Shown one piece after another: positions 24,863-37,722 of a stretch of 64,000 bases of DNA. The notes beneath the pieces are model-generated. The model did not search any database and was not told the DNA's origin. It was given only the letters and a program-made list of their open reading frames with translations. Source of the DNA: Erythrophleum ivorense. Its lineage: Eukaryota; Streptophyta; Magnoliopsida; Fabales; Fabaceae. Where the stretch lies: contig JAIUCV010000089.1 in NCBI GenBank assembly GCA_026724425.1, positions 4,339,369 to 4,403,368 on the forward strand, in the 5' to 3' direction. Position numbers and translations under genes: made by a program. Each line of letters begins with the position of its first letter. Within the stretch, counting starts at the first letter, position 1.

Positions 24863-27248
24863 TAGGTTTCATTTCTTTATTTTATACTCCATGGACCATG
24901 TGCACTCATCCACATCATTTTCTAGTCTTAACACATCCATACAAGTTGCACACATCACATTTGGTCCTATTCATTTCGGGCTTGGAGCTACATCTCACAA
25001 AATTAATGATTTGCTCTCAGGTTCAACTTTCTAACTTTCTAATACAAATTTTAAAAATTCATAACTAATTCTAAAAAAATCAAAATTAAGTAAACCATAT
25101 CATTCTAGAAAGCTGTAGATGTCTAATTTTATCTAAAAATAATTGCAAACCAATACAGTAGTCTTAAGCCACTAGAAATTGATGGAACAATAACTCAGGT
25201 CAAGCTACATTACTAGTACTATCATGCAACTTTAAAAATTTGTTTCTCCCCCCACAGATCTCCAAATGAGGTGATCTCTATGGCTATGGATTATGATGTC
25301 TAGTTTATATTTGTCCCATATGTGACATAGAGAAGTAAACTAACCAAATAAACAATAACTATACTATTTTTGCATAATTTGGCCAATTTTGAAAAATCAT
25401 AATAAATTCTCTAAACCTCTAAATTAAATGCTCTTTAGCTTTGTGAAAAGCTCATACGAGACTTACTTGCTGGCCAAATTTCATGAAAAAACTCTCTTAT
25501 TTGGTCAGACTTTGGTTAGCACACAAAATGGTCAAATTTAAAGTTTCAAATAGGATTTTAATACACCAAAAGCTTTTCTTGAATTTCTACAACCATTTGG
25601 GCAAGTCTAAAAGCATAAATACTATATATAAAAGCATACTAAATGATCCAAATCCTCATGGAGCTCAATCTCACCTTGCCACATGCATACATACACAAGT
25701 ACATCATATCACATAAAGGCAAATGGGTAGTAAAATCTTACATTCTCATTCATCTAGTACCCACATTGATACATGCACCATTTATACATACATTAAAATA
25801 TGTTCAAAGGTTTACATTAAATATAAATCTCATAGTTACATAGTTTGACATCAATATACCATCAAAATGCCTATTTTTCATAACCATTTGTCAAAGTCTT
25901 AATCTTTAAGGTTGTTGACCTCTATTTCTTTGTCTACTTGACTTACCTAGATATAGTTAGATAGATGTGGGAGAAGAGTGAGATTCAAAAAATTCTAATA
26001 GCTTTTAACTCTTTTAAACATACATAATGGATATATAAAAGAGTCAAAGAATGTATACATGATATTCAAGCAACTAGTGAACATGTATAAGGCATTTTCC
26101 TTGTCACATAAACTTATACATAATAAGCATAAGCTCTCAAGGGCATTAGTCTAGTCTCATCCATCTTTCTTGGGACTTTTAGATTTGTCTTACCTACTTT
26201 CAAAGGAATTTTGACTAAGCCTCACTCTTCTTAATCTACACACTCTATAACCCTTGGTTTCATCAAGAACACATGAAGAAAAACTCTCCTCCTCACTTTC
26301 TCTCTCTAGATCGAAGCTTAAATGGCTTAGGAACATAAGATTTTGTAAGTGTTTCAAGTAAAGTCTTACCTTTAAACAAAACTCTCTTCGTGTAGATTTT
26401 TTTTCACCAATTGGTTTCTTTAAAAGAGTTCCTTTTTAGCTTGGGTTAGACTTGAATATCCAAGTTTTTAATAAAAGAAAACCACCATTAGATAGCTCTT
26501 AAAGAAAGAAGAATAACTTTCTTAACTGGTGTGGGATGAAACGGGGTCGTTTACTTAAACGGAGGCTTAAACTTCTTCTCTCTCCCTTCCCTTAATGTCA
26601 TGCCATAGCTCTTTAAAATTCTGAAAATGGAAGCATGGAGAAGATGATGAGGGGTAATCTTACTTAAGAAGTCTCTTTTATAATTTTTTAAAATGACCAT
26701 TTTGTCCTTACGTCTCTTTTACAATTTTTTAAGATGTTTATTCCGTTTAGGCCTATTTCAACTCCTTTTTAAGAACCGTCCTTTCTATTATAAAATTTAG
26801 GTCTTCTAATTCATAAAATGTCTTTGGTTTCATCCAAATTAGATTAAAAACCTTCTCGAACAAACTGGTCAAAGTTTAAGTCAACTGAAACTCTAAAACG
26901 TAAACCATAAGAGTTTAAACTATTTTAGGAGTTCCTATGGTTTTTAGGACCTTTAAAAACTTTGAAAAAATTATTTTTTCTATTTAAAAATTTCTTCTTT
27001 GAGCTTTTTAAAAAGCGTCCAAAATTACGAAAATATCATTGCATTTTTGTTAAATTTTATCTAGTTATTTTGACTCCATTTTAGGGCACCTCTGGCATTG
27101 AATACTCATTATTTGAGATTTAAATTATTATTCTAATTTTATTGGACCTCAAATCATTTTATCTGGGGGACTTCCTGGTGCATTTTGTACGTTTACAGAA
27201 AAATCAGACATTATATTTCTCACATTTACGAAGGAACTAGATATTACA
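24863..27248 (-). repeat. Truncated chromovirus LTR inside the element's 3' internal region
   Basis: This is the same LTR superfamily as 22262-24798 and 48317-51718. On the minus strand it starts TGTAATATCTAG at 27248, close to the start of the solo LTR at 31374 (TGTAACATCCGG, both followed by CGTAAA-GTGAGAAA). Its distal ~150 bp are missing: it begins at the point matching 15567. It follows the integrase C-terminus directly, so the chromodomain-coding part is gone. Flanks AGCTC (24858) and AGCTG (27249) could be a 5-bp duplication, but the truncated end does not begin TG, so this may be chance. Confidence 0.7.
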
Positions 27249-28260
27249 AGCTGGTACATTTTAAGTTGGGATACATGGAATACATCGTATATTTGGCTCA
27301 AGTTTGGGGGAAGAGCAAGTTTATAGGCCACAGGTCTAACTTTATCAAGAATCTGGAATGGACCTATGTACCTTAGACTGAGCTTTCTATTTTTAATAGA
27401 CCTACCTATCCCTATGATTAGAGACATTTTTACAAAGATATGGTCTCTAATCTCAAACTCTAACGATTGTCTCCTCTTATCTGCATAGCTCTTTTATTTA
27501 CTCTGTGCTGTTAAGAGTTTCTTCCTGATGGTTTTTATTTGTTTAGAGGTTTGGTCCACTAACTTTAGGTCTATAAGGCTCTTCTCTCTAAACTTAACCT
27601 AACATACTAGGGACCTACACTTTCTCCTATATAATGCCTCATATGAGGCCATCTGGATACTAGCATGATAATTGTTATTATAGGCAAACTTCGCTAAAGG
27701 CAAATAGGTATCCCAATTCTTCTTTAACTTTAAAACACAAGCCTTCAATATGTCTTCTAGAGTTTGGATGGTTCTCTCTATTTTACCATTTGTCTGAAGG
27801 TGATAGGTTGTACGAAATCTTAACTTGGTTCCTAGGATATCATGTAATAATCTCCAAAAATTCAAAATAAATTTGGAATCTTTATCTTATACTATACTCT
27901 TAGGGTGAAAGTAACTTTCATTGTTAAAAAGTGCGCTGACTTTGTTAATTTATCCACAATCACTCATATGGCATCATACCCTGATGATGTCCTGAGTAAA
28001 CCTATGAAAAAATCTATAACTACACTATCCCATTTTTATTTAAGGATATCTAGAGGTTGAAATAACCCAACTAGCCTCTACTGCTTTATCTTGACTTTCT
28101 GACATACTAAACATTGGGAGACATATTCTGCTATATCTGTTTTCATTCCAGGCCACTAGAACATTTTCTTTAAATCATGATACATCTTGTTATTGTCTGG
28201 ATGAATGGTGTATCTACTTTTGCGTGCCTATTTTAATATCTTTTCTCTCAATTCTAACTC
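27249..28260 (-). pseudogene. Chromovirus integrase (zinc-binding, core and C-terminal parts)
   Basis: Minus-strand blocks in order: KMYHDLKKMF and YVSQCLVCQKVK (HHCC zinc-binding region, about 28190-28080), VVIDFFIGLL with the first catalytic Asp (about 28025), DKLTKSA, FRTTYHLQTNGKIERTIQTL (27810-27750), LAKFAYNNNYHAS (27699-27660), then the C-terminal LRYIGPFQILDKVRPVAYKL and YDVFHVSQLKMY (27370-27255). The last blocks are characteristic of plant chromoviruses. Open parts are 27599-27865 and 27149-27427; the latter runs on into the adjacent LTR fragment. Stops and frameshifts elsewhere make it non-functional. Confidence 0.88.
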
Positions 28261-28329
28261 TCTAGGCATATACAGCCTATTCTTATGTCTCACTATTCCA
28301 TCCCCAGACAAATTAAAGTCTAACATACC

Positions 28330-29760
28330 ATCTTAGGATATCTAGGCTTTCATTTTACTCATATAATCATCTTTTTGCTGAGCATCTTTAATTTGACTCC
28401 TTAGGTCACTCTCTATTCAGATTTCACTCATTAATAACTTTGCCGAATACACCTGACATGAGAGATTCATATCCTTGAACCTCTTAATCAATTCTTGCTT
28501 TTTCAACATCATACAGACTATATGTATGGTTTTCCTACTTGGGGCATTAGCTACCACGTTAACCTTACTGCAATGGTATTTCAGAGTAAAATCATAATCC
28601 TTTAAAAACTCTAATAATTTCCTCTATCTCTTATTCAATTCCTTTTGTTCAAATAGGTACTTAAGGCTTTTGTGGTTACTATAAATTTCTATAGCTACCC
28701 AATACAAATAGTGTCTTTATATCTTAATAGCATATGTTACTGCTGTTAGCTCTAGGTTATAAATGAGATAGTTTTTCTCATATGGTTTTAACTGTCTAGA
28801 AGCATAAGTTACCACTCTGCCTTCCTGTATAAGCATACATCCTAACTCTTTCTTTAAGGTATCACTATAGACTACAAAAGTTTCTCTCAGGTCAAAAAGT
28901 ACTAAAACTGGGGCTGTGGTTAATCTATGCTTCAGTTCCTGAAAACTCTGCTCACATTTCTCATCTCACACAAATAACACATTTTTTCTAGTAAGCCTGG
29001 TCAATGGCATCCTTATCTGAGAAAAGCTCTGGATAAACCTCTTGTAATAACCTACTAAATTTAGGAAGCTCCTGATCTCTGTCATTATCTTAAATATCTC
29101 CCATTGAAGTAATGTCTCTACCTTATGGGGATCTACTACGACCCTTGTTTAGGAGATCACGTGGCCTAAGAATTAAACCTTAGTGAGCCAAAATTCACAT
29201 TTACTAAGTTTAACATATAATTATTTTTCTCTTAAGGTCTCTAAGGTTAATCCTAAATGTTGCTTATGCTCTTCTCTGCTCTTAGAATATATAAGAATGT
29301 CATCTATGAAGACAACTACAAACCTATCCAAGTATGGCCTAAATACTCTGTTCATATAATCCATAAATACTATAGGTACATTCGTCAACCCAAATGGTAT
29401 AACTAAAAACTCATAATATCTATACCTAGTTCTAAAAGTTGTCTTAGGGATATCTTCAGCCTTGATCTTGAGTTGATGATATCCAGACCTGAGGTCTATC
29501 TTAGAGAAGACTAACACTCCTACTAACTGATCTAGAAGGTCATCTATCTTGAGTTGGGGATATTTATTCTTAACTGTGATTTTATTGAGCTCTTTGTAAT
29601 ATATACATAATCTAAGACTCCCGCCTTTCTTCTTTACAAATATGATTGGAGCTCTTCATGGTGAAACATTGGGTCTAATAAAACTTTTTTTTAAAAGCTC
29701 TTCTATATGTTTCTTAAGCTTTGCTAGCTCGATGGGGGCCATCCTATATGAGACCTTAGA
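28330..29760 (-). pseudogene. Chromovirus reverse transcriptase and RNase H
   Basis: An open stretch at 29517-29221 reads FSKIDLRSGYHQLKI, FGLTNVPIVFMDYMN and VVFIDDILIYSKS; the latter is the RT catalytic box in its FIDD form. The upstream RT entry region lies at about 29760-29640 in broken frames. RNase H follows: YASRQLKPYEKNY (about 28810), LELTAVTYAI, and the NHKSLKYLFEQKELN block (about 28690-28640). Many stops. This is the standard Ty3/gypsy order RT-RNase H-integrase. Confidence 0.88.
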
Positions 29761-29899
29761 TATTAGACTTGCCCCAAACACAGTGTTTATGGGGAATTCT
29801 ACTTTCCTATCAAAGGGTAATCCACTAATTTTCTTAGGGAATACCTCTGAAAATTCCCTTACTACAGTTATCTCTTCTATGCCCTCTTCTATCTCAACC

Positions 29900-30330
29900 T
29901 ATGAGGAAAAGAACACTAAAAACTCCTGACAACCATACTCTAAAGATCTCTCAGCCTGGGAGGTGGTTATAAAAGCTAGCTCAGTCTGAATACTAGGTAT
30001 AATTCCACATTTAGAAAAATAAACACATCTCTGGTAACGATCAAGCATAGCATTATTGCTGACATCTAGTTCATTCCAATGATCAAGTCAATACAATAAA
30101 GGGCATACACATTAAATCAAGTGTGGTAAAATAATGGTTAAATTGGACTACATAGTTCAAACCAACATGGGAGGTAATAGATCTAATTCCTATAAAAGTG
30201 GATACACGCAAGTCATATGGTAAGGTCAAACTCAACCTCCTAGCACAGTCATAAGATATGAAAGAATGGCTAGTACTCGAATCAAATAATGCAACTGCAG
30301 AACAATCATTAATCTTAATAGTATCTTAGA
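29900..30330 (-). pseudogene. Chromovirus aspartic protease
   Basis: Minus-strand translation near 30300-30260 gives VALFDSSTSHSFIS, corresponding to the retroviral-type aspartic protease active-site loop. The usual Gly after Asp-Ser/Thr is replaced by Ser, which by family knowledge should abolish activity. Following residues (LSLTLPYDLRVST) match the family. It lies between the gag zinc knuckle and RT. Confidence 0.7.
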
Positions 30331-31373
30331 TCAGACTCGGGGACCTGCTAGCCTCCTGCTGTGTTAGGTTAAAAACTCTATCCTGAGTTTATGGTTTAGG
30401 TACAAGAGCTACTTTCCTCTGTGGTATAGGCTGTATGCAATCTCTAGCTATGTGCCCCAGCCAACCACACCTAAAACATACATTCTAGATTGCGTAATAT
30501 GGTCTGTTCCTATGATTCCTACCACATTGAGTGCAGGCTATTAGAATGGAACTAACTCTACTAGACTGAGCTAGTTTCCTTCTGATCTTGCTTTTCCTAT
30601 TGCACTAGCCTCTGCCACCTCTCTTGTTACTACTAATGGTAGGTGTTTCCTCACGTGGCCTCTTACTCTTTAGGAGGGGAGGTCTAGCACTTGAGGCGGG
30701 ATGCATTGTCCTTAAATTCACCTCAGTGACTTTGTATACCTTGACAAGGGCATTAAAGTTCCTAATTCTCTAGGGCACCACTTTATCTTTAATATTTGGT
30801 AGAAGCCTCTTTTCTAATTTATTTGCTATTCACCTCTCGTCATCATATTTCTATAAATAAAAAGAATATCTACAGAGCTCCATAAATTTTGTCATGTACT
30901 AGTCCACAGACATCCCTTCAATCTGTCTCAGGAGTACAAATTCAAACTCCTTTACATCTCCAATAAAACTAAGGAAATACTGCTTATAAAATGCCCGTAA
31001 GAATGTCTTCCAGTTAATCGAGAGGTTCCTTGACTTGATAATAGGTTTAGTACTCCTTCACCAATAGTCTTCCTCTTTCTCAAGTTGAAAAATGGCCATC
31101 ATAGTCTTCTGCTTAGATATGCACTCTATAACCCAAAATATTTTCTCTAGCTGCATGATTCAGGCCTTAACTTTCTCTGTATCTAACTCACCATCAAAGG
31201 TGGGAGGTCCGAACTTCCTAAACTACACTATGACCTATCTCGTGGAAGGTTGCTCAAAAGGCTAGAGGCATTTGAGCTGGTGGAGTCTGCAGCATTTGCT
31301 ATATCTACGGTTGTAGACTTAAATGAGTCACTCCTGAATACTCGAGACGATTTGAATGCTGTGATGCCTATGG
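30331..31373 (-). pseudogene. Chromovirus gag (main part) with zinc knuckle
   Basis: From 31373 leftward: FRKFGPPTFDGELD (about 31225), the Retrotrans_gag-like stretch with FLRAFYKQYFLSF and EFEFVLLRQIEGMSVD (about 30990-30910), and a CCHC zinc knuckle CFRCGWLGHIARDC (about 30482-30441). Stops are scattered through it. The N-terminal part was displaced by the inverted solo LTR and resumes at 35386-35203. Confidence 0.82.
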
Positions 31374-34300
31374 TGTAACATCCGGTCCCTCCGTAAACGT
31401 GAGAAACGCGATATTCGATTTTTTTGTAAACGTCAAAAATAAGCTACATACAAAAGGAAGTACCCAAAATAGAAGGGATTGGGGACAACTAAAATTAGGA
31501 TAAAATTTTAAATAATGAAAAATGAGAATTTAAGCCTTGAGTTACCTAGGAACTAGGGTCGAAGTGATTTAAAAAATTTATTGAAAGGCCAGTGGTATTT
31601 TCGTAAATATGAACACTTTTTGAAAAACTCACAGGAGAGCTTTTTAAATGAAATTTTTTAGTTCTTCAGAGTTCTCAGAGACCTTGAAAACCATGGGAAG
31701 CCCCAAGACAGTTAAATACCTTCTGGTGGACTTTTTCTAATGTCAATGTACCCGAACTTTGACGGATTCGTTCGGAAAGATTTTAGCTCTGATTTGAGTG
31801 ATTCCAAAAGCATTTTACTAAATTAGGAACCTAAATTTCATAATGGAGAAGACGGTTCTCAAAAAAAGAGCTAAAATGGATTAGAAACAAAAATGCCAAA
31901 ATGAGAGACGAAATGAAAATTTTTAGAATTTTTTTGCTTTTAATACTCTCTCTTTCTCACGCCCTCCCTTGCCCTCATTTTCCACTGTCTTTCTTCTGCC
32001 TAGAACAGAGAGGAGAATCAGTTCTCTTAGGCGCATAAGAAGGAGCACTCTTGGAGAGAGAAAAGCCAAGAAAAAGGTAAGAAAATCTATGGAAAATATA
32101 GCTTTTTCCTTAGCAAGTCACTTCTCCTCCTTCTCCTCCTTATTTTTATGGGTTTAATGTTGTTTTTAAATCTATTTTGAGGTCAGAACAGAGGTGAAAT
32201 TTTTGGATTTAGTGAGGGGGAGGCTAGCCAAGTGAAGAACAAACTAAGAAAACCATGAATCTAAGGTATTTTGCTACTTCCTAAGCTTATGTCTTCTTGC
32301 TCCTCTTCTCTTCAATTCCCCTCATGTAAGACCAGCTATGAAGGATTAAATTTCTAGCCAAACTAAGAATGAATCACATGAATTAGGGTGTGAAAATTTA
32401 GAATATGCAAAGGAAATCAAGTAAAAGTCATTGAATTTCAAGTTAGCAAAGTGTAGGATTCTTGAAAAATTTATAAAATTTGTTTTGATTTATGAATTTT
32501 TTAGGCTATGTAAGTGTTTAATTAAGCTTCTAAGACCTCTAAGAAGCCTCCCAAGTGACTCTCCTATCAAGAAAAAATTAGAAACCCCTTGAACCTCAAA
32601 TGCTTCCATAATATCGGCCTAGGCTAGAAAGAGTACCAAGGGAAAGTTTTAATTTGTTTCAAACTTATTTTTGAGTCATGTAGGATGGAAGAGGATGAGA
32701 GAAAGTCTTGAAAAAATTTTAGAAGCCATAGATAGTGAGATGGAAGTGTAGGCTCTATAATGTAGCATAATGAAGCAACTCTTAGGTAGACTCTTTAAAA
32801 TAATTGTATGATGACTCCAAGGAGTCTAAATAGAGTCAATAATCATAGATTAAAGGAGAAAAGGAAACCAAGATCATAAATTTTTGTAGTTGCTTCATTA
32901 AGTACCTTATGGAAGCATAATGGACCCCGTAAACCAAAGTAGCATCATGTAAAGTGTGTATAATGCCAAAGCTTGTTTCCATGAGTAATTTATGTTTCTT
33001 TAGTGTGTCTAGGCCAAGAGAAATAGTCTCCACCTTCTTGGGTGTGTGAGGTCAAACGAGAGGACTCAAGGCTCAAGGAAAAAGTGTGTGAATACAAGCA
33101 AGGTAGTTCTTTCTCTTTTCTCCCATGATGAATGAATGTCTACATTGTCTTTGAATGTGTGTATGTATATTTTAAGTTATGAATTATGTTTTGGTAGGAT
33201 GCCTATGTTCCATGGAACCATAATGTTGCATTATGTATTCAAATGATGCCTAGAATGTTTACATTAGTTTGCTTAAATGTGGAGAGGCCAAGAACTTTCT
33301 AACTTCAGTGAGGATGAGCCAAGAACCCTTAGAAGTGGTTGAAACCAAGAAAAAGTCTCCCAAAAAACAAGGCTTAGTTCAAGACTTCTGAGAAAAAGGG
33401 TGAGGCAAGTCCAAGAACCTTGAAGAAAGTGGGTGAGGCCAATCTATTCATTTGGCAAGCCTAAGTATGTCATGTGTGCTTTGTGTAAATGCCAAGAATG
33501 TATTTTGCACTATTTTCTATATTAATATATCATACATACATCCTTAAGACTTGTATTGCATTCTTTATACATGATTGAATGGGAGATGAGCTATTGGGAT
33601 TCTTTGAATCTCATCTCCTCCTCTCCAATATCTTAACATGCTAGGTGGAGCCAATGAACAAGGAAATGGAAACCACCAAATGGGGGCGATGAAGCCTTGA
33701 TCAAGAAGTTTTTAATTTTGCTTATATTATAACCAAAAATGGAACATGATGTAAAATTTTGTTAGAATTAATGTACAATGAATGGAACATGTGTAAATAT
33801 CCTAATAGATGATGTATGTATGAAATTTATGGATAATGAGTCCAAGGACCCTACTGACAGGATGTTAATATAATCTGAGGGTAATATCAATGATGTATAC
33901 AGTGAATATACAAACATGGTGTACCTCATAAATAATACATAAAGATGATGTATGTATGAAATTTGTGGATAAATGGAATGTATTACAATTTTTTGGTATT
34001 AGATGGCCATTTCAAGTGTATGCCTCTTAGTATATAGCTTGGGGATAGGAAATAAAATTGTGTTTTGAGCCTCCACACCTTTGAGACAAGTTTAGAGAGT
34101 CTTTTTAGGCCATTCCCACGTGCTTAAGTGGCCACAAGAACCATAGGAGGTATTTTGCCCATTATTGAACCATTAAGAGGCATGAAAATGGCCCAAATGC
34201 AACCCTATATCACTTTTTGCCCAAATGAGCTCTTCTTGATCTGAGATTTGGCATGCAATTATATCTTGTTGATAGATTTTTGAAAAACTAAAGAACATAA

Positions 34301-35202
34301 TTTTTGGAGGTCTAGAGAATATTTGATGAATTTTCATAGTTGGGATTTTCTATTGATTCTAGTATGTGCACTGTTCACATTGGCAGATTTGTGTTTTGTA
34401 TCATCTGATAGTCAAATAATGTCCAATACTTGTGAAATTTTACAAGAATAAACTAGAGGTCATAAGCTTTATGTGGCCACCAAGATAACTTCATTTGGAG
34501 GTCTGATCAAAGAGTTATGCATTTTTGAAGTTGGCTATCAATAGTAGTGGTGCCCCAAGAGTCCAATCACTATTCCATATAATTCCAATAGCTAAACGTA
34601 TCTATTTCATTCTAAAATTATTTTTAACATTAATTTAACATTTTTAGCTTTCCATAATGACCAAATATGTGTGATTTCAATTTTTATAGAAATAGTTATG
34701 AATTTTAGAAGTTTGTATCAGTAATCTGAAATAGTAGCCCAGGAAGCAGCGACCTTAGTAACTTTTTAGATGTCAAACATTCTCCTCTTAATGATTCATG
34801 AGCTGGAATTATTTTTATCATGGGATAGACATCTAGAGCTTTCTAGAATGGTAAAGTTTGTTGGATTTTAATTTTTTTGGATTTAGTTATAAATTTCTGA
34901 AATTGTAACAGAAAATTTAAAAAATCTGATCATGGCTAATTTGTGAAAATTGGTGTGTTTCACCCACTTGTATAAGTTCCAAGCCATTTTCTTGGATGGT
35001 TTTGGATTGTATTAGTGTAATTAAATATGAGAATGAGTTTAATGAGTTCCTTTGGTCCTTGGGAAGCCAAATGAAAAATTTTACCTGTAAAGATATACAT
35101 CTTGATCCATAACTCCCTATGCCAATATGTTGTTTCCATAGAAATTATATGAAACGAGGCATGTGAATTGCAACAATTAAGTCTTAGAAGTATCGTATTA
35201 CA
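31374..35202 (+). mobile_element. Inverted solo LTR of a related chromovirus inside gag
   Basis: The + strand begins TGTAACATCCGG and ends CGTATTACA, so it is an LTR in the opposite orientation to the host element. It is about 3.8 kb and diverged from the LTRs at 22262-24798 and 48317-51718. Flanks are TATGG (31369-31373) and TGTGG (35203-35207), an imperfect 5-bp duplication, and gag sequence lies on both sides. No internal domain is present, so it is a solo LTR left by LTR-LTR recombination. ORFs at 31969-32157 and 32836-33033 have no support as genes. Confidence 0.78.
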
Positions 35203-35386
35203 TGTGGTGGAGGAGGAGTAGGTCCCTCGTTATCACACTACGCAAGCCGTTCCTAAAGCTGCATAATTATAGCCTACTGCTGATCCAGGCAAGCCATAAT
35301 AGCTTGAAAGGGTTCAGCTATCGGATTACTAAGCTCTGGGTCTGCTCGAGTCTCTCTAGAGGACCTACCTCTCCGTATTTCACCAT
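35203..35386 (-). pseudogene. Chromovirus gag, N-terminal fragment
   Basis: Minus-strand translation starts at ATG near 35386, giving MVKYGEVGPLERLEQTQS and then stops. It lies about 150 bp inside the primer-binding site, the expected place for gag to start. It is cut at 35203 by the solo LTR; the rest of gag continues at 31373. Confidence 0.55.
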
Positions 35387-35529
35387 CTTTTTGAAACAAA
35401 TTAAACTCATGTTAACACAATTCATGAACACAAGCCACAATTACACATTCATTCCATCCACAAATAACTTATACATAAGAGCAATCTCATGTTCTTAAGC
35501 CATAAACCACATCAAAGTGTCTAAACCTT

Positions 35530-35542
35530 TACTCTGATACCA
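35530..35542 (-). promoter_or_regulatory. Primer-binding site for tRNA-iMet
   Basis: The minus strand reads TGGTATCAGAGTA, five bases after the LTR end ...TATTACA. The first eleven bases match the classic initiator-Met primer-binding site of plant LTR elements. It fixes the element's orientation and 5' LTR. Confidence 0.9.
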
Positions 35543-35547
35543 ATAAA

Positions 35548-35649
35548 TGTAATACCTTAACCTCTTAGCTATTTTACCATGGTCTCATTATCCATCTCAT
35601 TGCAATTAAAAAGTATTAGAGCACAAATATATAGAGACACAAGTACTAT
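35548..35649 (-). repeat. Chromovirus 5' LTR, last 102 bp
   Basis: It begins TGTAATACCTTAACC on the + strand, as at 15414, and is interrupted by the CACTA element after TAT. It resumes at 48317, where the sequence following matches 15515 onward. Confidence 0.88.
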
Positions 35650-35664
35650 CACTAAAATAAATAG

Positions 35665-35960
35665 CAAATTTGCAATGGAATTTTGTTCCATCGCAAGTTT
35701 ATCGTAAATCTGTCACTAATTTCGTTGTAGAAATTAGCGATGGAATTTGTGATGGACAATTTCTGTTGCAAATATTTTTGTCGCTAATCTAGTTAGTGGA
35801 GTTCAGTGACGGAAAGTTCTATCGCTACTAAGCGTGATAGTCAATTCCAGTTTTGTGATGAAATTTTGTGACGGAATATTCTGTCACTAATTTAGCGACG
35901 GAATTTCTGTCACAAAATTTTTCATCACTAATCTGTCGTTAAATCCATCGCAGATTATTT
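35665..35960. repeat. CACTA left subterminal repeats
   Basis: Repeated words such as GACGGAATTTCTGTCACAAA and GCGATGGAATTTGTGATGG occur in both orientations. In CACTA elements such clusters are the binding sites of the element's own TNP proteins. Confidence 0.75.
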
Positions 35961-37688
35961 AAATGTTATTTTTTAATGATTTATATGATATAATGACTTA
36001 AATATATATATGTATATATGAAACCATTGTAAATTAGTTAAATATTATTAATTTTGTGTGTATATATATATTATAATTTAATAATTTATATATTATAATT
36101 TAAATTAATAATTTAATAATTTCAATATGAAAATAGTAAAATTTGATAAATAGTAATGTGGTTAATTATTCTATGAGTAATAAAAGGCCTTCATTTATGT
36201 TCAAAAATTAAAAAATATATAATTTATTTATTTTAAGTCATAAATTAATATAAATATAAAATATATTTAATTAACTAAAAATAGTAAAAAATTTTACAAA
36301 TTTAAAATCATGATTTAAACAACTGTGTATAAGAAATGAGTGAAAAAATATATATACAAAATAAATAAAAGTGAAATAAATATTTCACTCAACAAAATTC
36401 AAAAAATAAATGATATAAAAAAATTATGACATGTCTATTTTCCAAAATTTTGTAAATATTAAAAATAACTCCACTCAGCTATTATCCTTTAATCACATCA
36501 TATCTCTCACCTTTTTGTGCTCCTAATCGGTTTTCTCTCTTTGTCATAGTGTAAACTCTCAGTTAAATTCACACATTCTTCGTGGTGTTTCTCTATTTCT
36601 GCTGGCACTTTTTAAACAATCGTGTCAAGCTTTTTCCTTATTCGAAAACTAAATCTTTATCTTATTTAAATGTCAAATCTCTCAAATTCTCTCAAAAGAA
36701 GCAAAGACTAAATACCGAGAGGTGTAAAATTATAAAAGAAATGCAGGGTATGATCTAAAATCTAATAAATATTATATAGCTATGTAGTTAGAAAGAAAGA
36801 ATAATATAAAATAGTATATATCCAATTTACTTTATTTTTACACCTATTCCTTTTTTCCCCTAATCTCTTTTAATTACTCTATATGCAAAAACATAATATA
36901 CTTGTTATTTTCTTTCATTTTCAATTGAAATTTGATTTTTGTTAGTTGGTATTTGTTTCCAATTACATTTGCAATGATTTTTCATTTCCTACTCATGAGA
37001 GTCCAAGGGATAAGAAAGCCTTTTTCCCCCTCCTAACAAAGGAAAAAAACTTGTCAAGATGATTATTCTTAGCATAAAAATTATTATAATATGCTGTTAA
37101 CTATGGTTTACCAATCTATTAAATCTTGCTAAGTAAATTATTTAATTACCCAACTCCTAATTTATAAAAAATAAAAAATAAGTGTTAGTAAATTTTACTA
37201 TAACATAATGTTGTATTCGTTAAATAATATGAAAAAATAATTTTTTTTTGTAGACTACATAGTAATTTATGTCGTTAAATTATAAAAAGGTATGTTACAT
37301 ATAATTTTGTTAATGTAAAATTTTTATATAAATTATGAGTTCATGACCTTTTTTTTTTATTTTCACTCTCCTAATAATTTATGCTGAAATTTGGCCTTAA
37401 GTATAAGTAATTTTTTTAATAATTCAATATTATATAATTGGACTTTAACATAATTTTTCTTTTGTATTATATATTTATTAAGGGATTTGAAAATAAATAT
37501 CTATAGAATTTTACTTAAGTTTAGTACTTTAATATATACTTTTGTGTGTGTGTGTGAGAGTTGGAATTATATATTATAGTAGAAGAAAAGTTTATAATTT
37601 CTATTCTCTCAATATACTTTGAAAGTTTTTTAATCCTGCTTAAATTAGAGTTAAGGTCATATTCTTGTTAAAGTGTGTAAGCTTTTAA

Positions 37689-37722
<34 letters not shown>

